DNA of 64,000 nucleotides from NCBI GenBank assembly GCA_036346225.1, contig JARFIW010001082.1:1364001-1428000 (forward strand). The letters run 5' to 3'. The stretch is from Platerodrilus igneus (Eukaryota > Arthropoda > Insecta > Coleoptera > Lycidae). A program made the position numbers and the translations under genes. Below are positions 58,066 to 64,000 of this stretch, piece by piece; positions within the stretch are counted from its first letter, which is position 1, and each line of letters starts with the position of its first letter. The notes under the pieces were generated by a model. That model had not been told where the DNA came from. It did no database searches and saw only the letters and a list, made by a program, of their open reading frames with translations.

Positions 58066-59227
58066 TTTACGCTGTTTCCCAATTTATAAATACATTTCTA
58101 CAAATTACTATTTCTATATTTAATATTTATTAACTCGTTGACGAATGCGTCGTGTTATAATGAGTGGATTGCATCGTTCTTGTCTTGCCGTAAATATAAA
58201 TTTTGTTCCTTATGTGGATATACAAGTCTAGATAAGATACGATAAGCGGTTGTAATAGCGAGGAATTGATATAAACAGAAGAGTTGTAGTTTGTTCTTTA
58301 TTCCGATATACTAAGTACGTTGAAAATACTGCTTCTTTCTGCTTTTGACAATAGTGAGAATTAATGCGGGATTAATTTTCGTATTGTTCCTGAACAAGCA
58401 CGGCATGTTTTTAGTTGATTTTCTGTTGGAAATAAAAGCGCTAAAGCTTGTTAAACTCGAGGCACGTGTGTTTTACGGACAATTTGACGGACGGTTTTAT
58501 TGCTTACGCGTGCCTACTAATTGTTTTTAGTTGTTTTTCTTGTGAGACAAATGCTTTAAGGAACATTTGACTGACTTACTTTAGTGATACGCGTACTTTA
58601 CTAATTTGTGGTTTTAGTTGTTTGTCTTGTGAAATAATAGTCGTAGAACTTGCTAAGCTGACCGATTCTTTCTTTAGGATTAATGTGAGTGCGATCTAGT
58701 CTAGTGTCCCTTTATTTTATCAGATTAGTGCATTTTTTGGCTTATTTAAATACAGTGGATACTATAGTTTCTGCATTTTTCTAACGCCAAAGAATCTAAA
58801 ATAGATCATTGCTTGCGCGAATTACGTTATTTGCGAAATATAACAGACTACCGGTTTACAAAGGTATTGGTTGAAGTTTCTCACTGCTTTTTGGAGGTTT
58901 ATGAAAATAATATACATTTGATCCCAGTTGAAATTAAACTAGTGCTACAAAATATTTCGAAATTATTGTCTCAGGAAATAGAATTAACAAGAAATTTATC
59001 AATGCTACATAGTTCCGTCGCGTGATGGTGTCTGCTGCTAACCCCAGTGAAATGCGTAGGTGTGATTAGTGTGACGTGTGATAAGTTCCATCAACACCCT
59101 CACAGTAAAGGGTAAAGTGCTTCGTTATTGCAGGACATCGTGAATCTCACACTTCCGTTGCAAGGAAGCGTTACTGAAGGATCTTTTTGTAAGTTGAACT
59201 ATTTCCTACTTGTTATTACTTTAAATC
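58066..59227. other. No clear gene; one unexplained short frame
   Basis: The frame at 58801-59025 (+) encodes about 74 residues (YRFTKVLVEVSHCFLEVYEN, then IKLVLQNISKLLSQEIELT) with an amphipathic, helix-like pattern. It matches nothing I know. Its length and context are too weak to call a gene. The rest is AT-rich. Confidence 0.3.
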
Positions 59228-59526
59228 CATTTCGAATGGACCTGCACCTTGCCGAAGTTCTAAATTACTAGAACAGGTGAAATGGCTTGCGTGTTCTAAT
59301 GAGCTAAAGAGCCAAACTAAAGGTCCAACCAAAGTAGTAGGGTCGTTAGTGAGGAACCAGACTAAGACAGGTCCCCGAAAGAGGGCAGCGGCTCTTTCGG
59401 TACTTAGATTGGCAGAGACCATAGGGGTCGGTATGGCAGTCTAAGACACACTATCGCGATGTGGAAGGCAACGGGAAACCACCACATTATCTCCCAAGTA
59501 CACAGCGTACTTAAATTGTTACAAAC

Positions 59527-60426
59527 ATGATGGCATTCTCTGGGGTAAAAGATTCCGGAGTTAAAATAGTCCCCCATTCGGATCTCCGGGAGGGAACTAC
59601 TTCGGAGGATGCGATCGGAAAGTTAAAAATAAGAGTCGGGAACATTCTGCGAGTCGGAGCGTGGAATGTTAGAAGTATGAAGCAAGTAGGTAAGCTAGAG
59701 AACCTAAAAATTGAAATGAATAGGTTATCACTAGACATAGTGGGGATCAGCGAAGTTCGGTGGTCAGAGGCGGGAGATTTTTGGAGTGGAGACTTCAGGG
59801 TAATTCATACAGGAGCAGAGGACGGAAATTTGGGTGTGGGGATAGTTATGCGGAAAAAGATAGGATACTGTGTAGAAAATTACTTACAAAAAAACGAAAG
59901 AGTACTCATGGTTAGATTAGAATCTAAACCGGTAAACACAGTAATAATACAAGTATACATGCCCACCTCTAGCTACAGTGACGAAGAGGTAGAAGCCATC
60001 TACAAGGATATCGAAGACATATTAAAATACGTAAAAGGACATGAAAATTTAATAATTACGGGGGATTTTAATGCTGTGGTAGGTGACGGTAGGGAAGGAG
60101 CGGTAGTAGGTTTATTTGGTTTAGGCACGAGAAACGACAGGGGAAATAGGCTGGTAGAATTTTGCGACAAGAACAATTTAATCATCACAAACACATTATT
60201 TCAACATCATGCTAGAAGACGATATACGTGGAAGATGCCAGGAGATATAGGAAGATATCAAATAGATTACATTCTTGTTAGACAACGGTTTAGGAATCAA
60301 GTAAAAGACTGTAGAAGCTACCCAGAAGCAGATATAGATACTGACCACAACATCGTAATTATGAAGGCCGCACTTAAATTTAAAAATGTGAAAAAAAGGA
60401 ACGGAAAAAGGCACTTGGACTTATAG
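59527..60426 (+). pseudogene. RTE LINE endonuclease part (APE-type)
   Basis: 299 codons from ATG 59527 to a TAG. This AP-endonuclease-like domain would nick target DNA to prime reverse transcription. Catalytic landmarks are present in order: WNVRS (Asn47), GISEVRW (Glu76), ITGDFNAVVG (Asp180, Asn182), YQIDYIL (Asp247) and TDHNIVI (Asp273, His274). The domain therefore looks complete. The TAG (60424-60426) is a nonsense change: copy A has a sense codon at this point (TTTGAG against TTATAG), and the frame continues open beyond it. Endonuclease alone would not support transposition. Confidence 0.8.
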
Positions 60427-61068
60427 AAACTAAAAGATAAAGATATTCAAGTAAGATTCGAAAAAAAGTCAAATGAATTGCTGAATGATATCGGGAAAAT
60501 ATCTGAAACTAAGGAAGCAGAAACAGAATGGAATAACATTAAATCCAGCCTAGACATGGCGGCCAGAGATATTTTGGGGTATACACAAAAAGAAAATAAG
60601 AAACCATGGATAACAAAGGATATCGTGAATTTAATAGAAGAAAGACGAAAATACAAAAATAAATCAGACGAAACAGGAAAACAGAGATACAAAGCCATAA
60701 AATGGGAAATTATTCGAAAATGCAGGAAAGCTAAAGAACAATGGATTGATGAAAAATGCAAAGAAGTACAAACTAAGATGGAAATAGGAAAGACAGACGA
60801 AGCATACAAATTAATTAGAATGAATTTTAGGGATATAAAACCGTATAACAAAAATATAAGGGACGCACAAGAAACGTCATTATAGAAAACGTAGAGAAAG
60901 TGAGTAGATGGCAAGAATATATAGGAATTTATATGCAGGAGAGGAACTAACTGCATTAGAACAGGAATCGGACATTGAAAATGATGACTTGGGATATCCT
61001 ATACTTCGAGACGAGTTTGAATTAGCATTAAAGAGTCTGAAAATGGTAAGGCGCCGGGTACAGATAAG
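60427..61068 (+). pseudogene. RTE LINE linker between endonuclease and RT, frameshifted
   Basis: 60427-60885 stays in the endonuclease frame and encodes a Lys/Glu-rich, helical linker (RKCRKAKEQWIDEKCKEVQT near 60720-60775). The reading then shifts several times. VEKVSRWQEYI appears near 60890-60930 in another frame, and SDIENDDLGYPIL near 60968-61005 in a third. A one-base loss in an A-run near 61042 sits just before GKAPGTDKVQAETL, the usual start of LINE RT. Confidence 0.7.
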
Positions 61069-62496
61069 GTGCAAGCAGAAACTCTAAAAGCCGCTGGACA
61101 AGCAGTAACAGAACGTCTCTTCCAACTTGTAAGCCATAGGTATGAGACAGGCGAGATACCCAAAGATTTCAAACGTAGCATCATAGTAACTATACCAAAA
61201 AAGAAAGGCGCGGATAGATGTGAAAATTTTCGAACAATAAGTTTGACAGCACACGTGTCAAAAATATTAACTAGAATTGTGCAAAGACGAATGGAAAAAC
61301 GAGCTGAAGAAATACTAGGAGAAGACCAATTTGGGTTTAGGCGAAACAGGGGAACACGGGAGGCTATTTTAGCTCTGAGAGTGATAATGGAGAAAACAAT
61401 AGAAAAGGGAAAGCATGTATATAGGGTTTGTAGATCTGGAAAAGCATTCGACAATGTAAATTGGAAAAAAATGTTTGAAATACTCAAAAAGATTGGAATG
61501 AGTTATAGGGATAGACGAATAGTACATAGCTTATACAAAGAGCAAACAGTAATAATAGAATTAGAGCAGGAACGTAGAGAAGTAAATATTAGGAAAGGGG
61601 TGAGACAGGGATGTGCCCTATCCCCATTGATTTTTAACTTGTACATAGAAGAGGCAATGAATACTGTCAAATGCAGGAAGACATTTGGAATTACTATGCA
61701 GGGACAAAAAATTGATATGCTTAGATTTGCAGATGATATAGCGGTATTAGCGTCTAGCAAGGAAGAGTTTGAAGCTGCTCTTAATGAAATGGAAACGGTT
61801 CTAACAGAGAGATACGGTATGAAAATTAACAAAACTAAAACTAAAGTTCTAGTTTGCAAAGGTGGGGAAAATAAATCAAAAACAAGAATACAAGTATTTA
61901 ACACGAACTTACAAGAGGTTAAGGATTTCTGCTACCTAGGAAGCCAAATAACGCAAGATGGGAAAAGCATAAAAGATATAAAACAAAGATTAGCACAAGG
62001 TCGTGCTACATTTAACAAGAAAAAGCAACTACTGTGCTCAAAGACCACAAACATAGAAACAAGGAAAAGATTGCTTAAAACATATGTGTGGAGCACAGCA
62101 CTGTATGGCTATGAAGCCTGGACAGTAGGAGAAGCGGACAAGAAAAAGGTAGAAGCCTTTGAAATGTGGTGTTACAGGCGTATGATGAAGATATCATGGA
62201 CAGACAAAGTTAAGAACGAAGAGGTACTAAAAATGGTAGGAGAAGAAAGAAATATGTGGAAAACGGTAAAAAATAGAAGAGATAGGATGATAGGCCACAT
62301 ACTACGGCATGAGGGAATAGTGCGGAATATATTAGAAGCAGAGATAGGAAAAAAGAGAAGAAGAGGCAGACCTAGATTAGACTACTGCACACAGATAGTA
62401 AAAGATGTAGGCTGTAGAGGTTTCAGGGAGATGTGCAGGCTAGCCCAGAATAGAAATCAATGGAGGTACGCATCCAACCAATCCCAAGATGGATAA
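61069..62496 (+). pseudogene. RTE LINE reverse transcriptase, open but catalytically altered
   Basis: 475 open codons covering the fingers (IPKKKGADRCENFRTISL), DQFGFRRNRGTREAI (codons 86-100), RQGCALSPLIFNLYIE (179-194), the active-site box FADDIAVLA (220-228) and a C-terminal part with RRRGRPRLD. At motif A (codons 118-128) the text is YRVCRSGKAFDNV. The alternative frame and copy A show that a TA loss and an A loss around 61423-61440 have shifted six codons and removed the first catalytic Asp, while restoring the frame after it. The enzyme is therefore predicted dead although its frame is long. The real translation start was far upstream at 59527. Confidence 0.8.
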
Positions 62497-62673
62497 ACTA
62501 ATGACGAAAAGATAACTGTGCTTAAACATGATGATTATTATAAGTAACTACAAGAATTGGTTGGGCAATATTCTCGAATAATGTTAAGTGTGTGAAAGGA
62601 TTTTCTAGAAAACCATTATTTCGGCAAATGTCTAAGTGTTGGGGGATGTTGGTAGCCACAGGTTGCTTAACCT
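62497..62673. other. LINE 3' end and short spacer
   Basis: After the RT stop come about 65 bases of probable LINE 3' untranslated sequence (ATGATGATTATTATAAGTAA). The rest is a short unassigned spacer leading to the reversed LTR. Confidence 0.45.
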
Positions 62674-64000
62674 TGTTACGTTTTTTTTTCTAACTGGGTT
62701 CAACTAGCCTCACGCATGGGCGCTAGTGTTACGTTTTTCTTCTTATTATATATATATATCTGACTCTAGAAGTTGGGTGTCAGCAAAACGAAGTCTTCCG
62801 ACGTAACTAGGGGTCTATTCCTTGGGTAGAGCTATGAGAAATGGGGGGGTAAGTCGAAATCTGTTGGTGGGTCATACTCAAACTAAAACAAATAGGCGCC
62901 ACCAAGTCCGGACTGATTCACGTTAATGGCATGGCATATTTCTAAGGGCGGACGTGGAGACCCAAAGAAAAAAAGATCGCCTTCGCTGACAAAAACCTGT
63001 TTTAACAGAATAAGACGCTGTTCTTGTAAGAAAGTATAATAATTAGATTAATAGAAAATTGGAACACTGTTTGTGTCCCGCAAACATACCTAAAGAAATA
63101 TTAAAAAGATATTTTCTATATAAGGTTGGCATCAAAATTCAACTCTTAAAGATACTAATTTCCTGTGGTTAGGTTTGATCACATTTGGTCAAAATAAAAA
63201 ACTTTAAGCTTGGACTAATAATTTACTAAAAAGAATCTCTTTTTTTTTAAATAAAATGCAATGCAACAAAATTGAATAACTACTTGAATTACTTTGTAAA
63301 TTTAAAGTAAGGTTTATCAACCTTATTCATGATCAAATATATTACAGCAAGGTGTAACTTATTACACAAAGATATTCTAACCCGTTCAGATCTGTTCAGG
63401 TCGATTACATTACAAAAGTTACTATACAAATTTTCCTCTTTAAGTTAAAAGTACTAGTTTTAGTTTATAATGAAAATGATCACAAAAATATTCTTGTTTT
63501 CAAAAGTGGTAGTAACGCAGTGCTAAGCATTTGCTTTCAAGGATACATGTGTCAGCAGCATATTCCAGACAAACAAGTGACGTCAGTAACACCTGTTGTT
63601 GTAACTAACAGTTTATACTGAAGCAACGTGTTGTTTCTTACAAAATCAAATGAGTGAATTTTAAGTTTGATACTGGGAAATCCAGCTTAGCAGTAGTTAA
63701 AGCAAATATCATATTCGTACTTCTACACATCGGAACAAAATAGCGTGTTTCTAAAGTGAAACACAAAAGAATTTCTTAGAACTACTACGAACCAAACAAA
63801 ACTGCATTCCTAGCCTTGATTAGGTACTTGTTTTACCATGCGAAATTTACTGCCTATTTTCTACCAAAGTAGCATCTTTACTCTGTGTAACAAACGATCC
63901 TCTATAAATTAGATCAACTTTCCATCTTCCAAGTACACCGTACACGTGGTAAAATGAAGTGGTTTTCTTAAAGTCGATTAAAGTTTTCAAAATTCTAAGT
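62674..64000 (-). mobile_element. Partial LTR of the second family, running off the window
   Basis: From 62727 (TGTTACG) rightwards it matches the minus strand of the 35470-37177 LTR and lies parallel to 22642-24000: GTCTTCCGAC, GGGGTCTATTCC, GGCGCCACCA, GGGCGGACGTGGAGACCC, GCATTTGCTTTCAAG. The left 53 bases read, on the minus strand, as a primer site (TAGCGCCCATGCGTGAGGC) plus leader. They finish in another TGTTACG at 62674, comparable with the extended end of the solo LTR at 22598. The far end should lie roughly 0.5 kb beyond the window. Confidence 0.7.

Larger units (their letters stand above)
59228..62560 (+). mobile_element. RTE-type LINE copy B, near full length
   Basis: 5' region (59228-59526), endonuclease frame 59527-60426, middle 60427-61068 with several frame breaks, RT frame 61069-62496 and a short 3' end. 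Endonuclease followed by RT in one original frame of about 990 codons, no separate ORF1 and a minimal 3' untranslated part fit the RTE clade (BovB-like; related insect sequences are often labelled craniofacial development protein 2-like). I found no clear target duplication. The 5' region with GGGAAACCACCACATTA is shared with copy A. Confidence 0.85.

Overview
The window looks like repeat-rich intergenic DNA from an AT-rich animal genome, most likely an insect or another arthropod. The evidence is the mix of mobile elements: Ty3/gypsy-type LTR elements with tRNA-Lys-like primer sites, an RTE-type LINE, and mariner, Harbinger and hAT relics. I found no intact host gene, no rRNA and no functional tRNA gene. 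Every protein-coding segment I can name belongs to a mobile element or to a TE-like multicopy family, and nearly all are broken. I also found no new defence or metabolic system.

Layout, left to right. 1-1783: no gene, ending in a (TA)n run. 1784-9245: LTR retrotransposon copy 1 (+) with LTRs of about 2.15 kb, a broken gag, a protease and only a stub of reverse transcriptase. 11209-13982 (-): broken gene of a TE-like family with a DNAD-type motif and a C-terminal Cys-rich block. 14240-14780: mariner relic. 14806-19052 (-): old gypsy-type element lacking everything after early RT. 20950-21750: Harbinger-like relic. 22286-29080: an array of a roughly 170-bp satellite, interrupted by a solo LTR, a hairpin MITE, an unclassified 1.7-kb insertion and a hAT element. 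30601-37177: second LTR family (+), with only integrase left and several internal tandem arrays. 40051-40351: tRNA-derived SINE with a 16-bp target duplication. 45024-53537: an inverted repeat with arms of about 0.5 kb surrounding LTR retrotransposon copy 2 (-), the same family and the same pol deletion as copy 1. 53581-56406: decayed RTE LINE. 56990-58065 (-): gypsy integrase relic. 59228-62560: better preserved RTE LINE. 62674-64000 (-): LTR of the second family, running off the window.

Three points stand out. First, two copies of one LTR family share an identical pol deletion and an identical gag frame break yet sit at separate sites, so a non-autonomous Gag-protease derivative appears to have spread. 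Second, tRNA-Lys-like primer-binding motifs occur in duplicate at or inside LTR ends in more than one family. Third, the three bordered full-length LTR elements all lie in (TA)n or ATAT sequence.

All family assignments come from motifs read by eye. No database search was run, and LTR boundaries are good to a few bases where paired copies and target duplications agree, otherwise to tens of bases.
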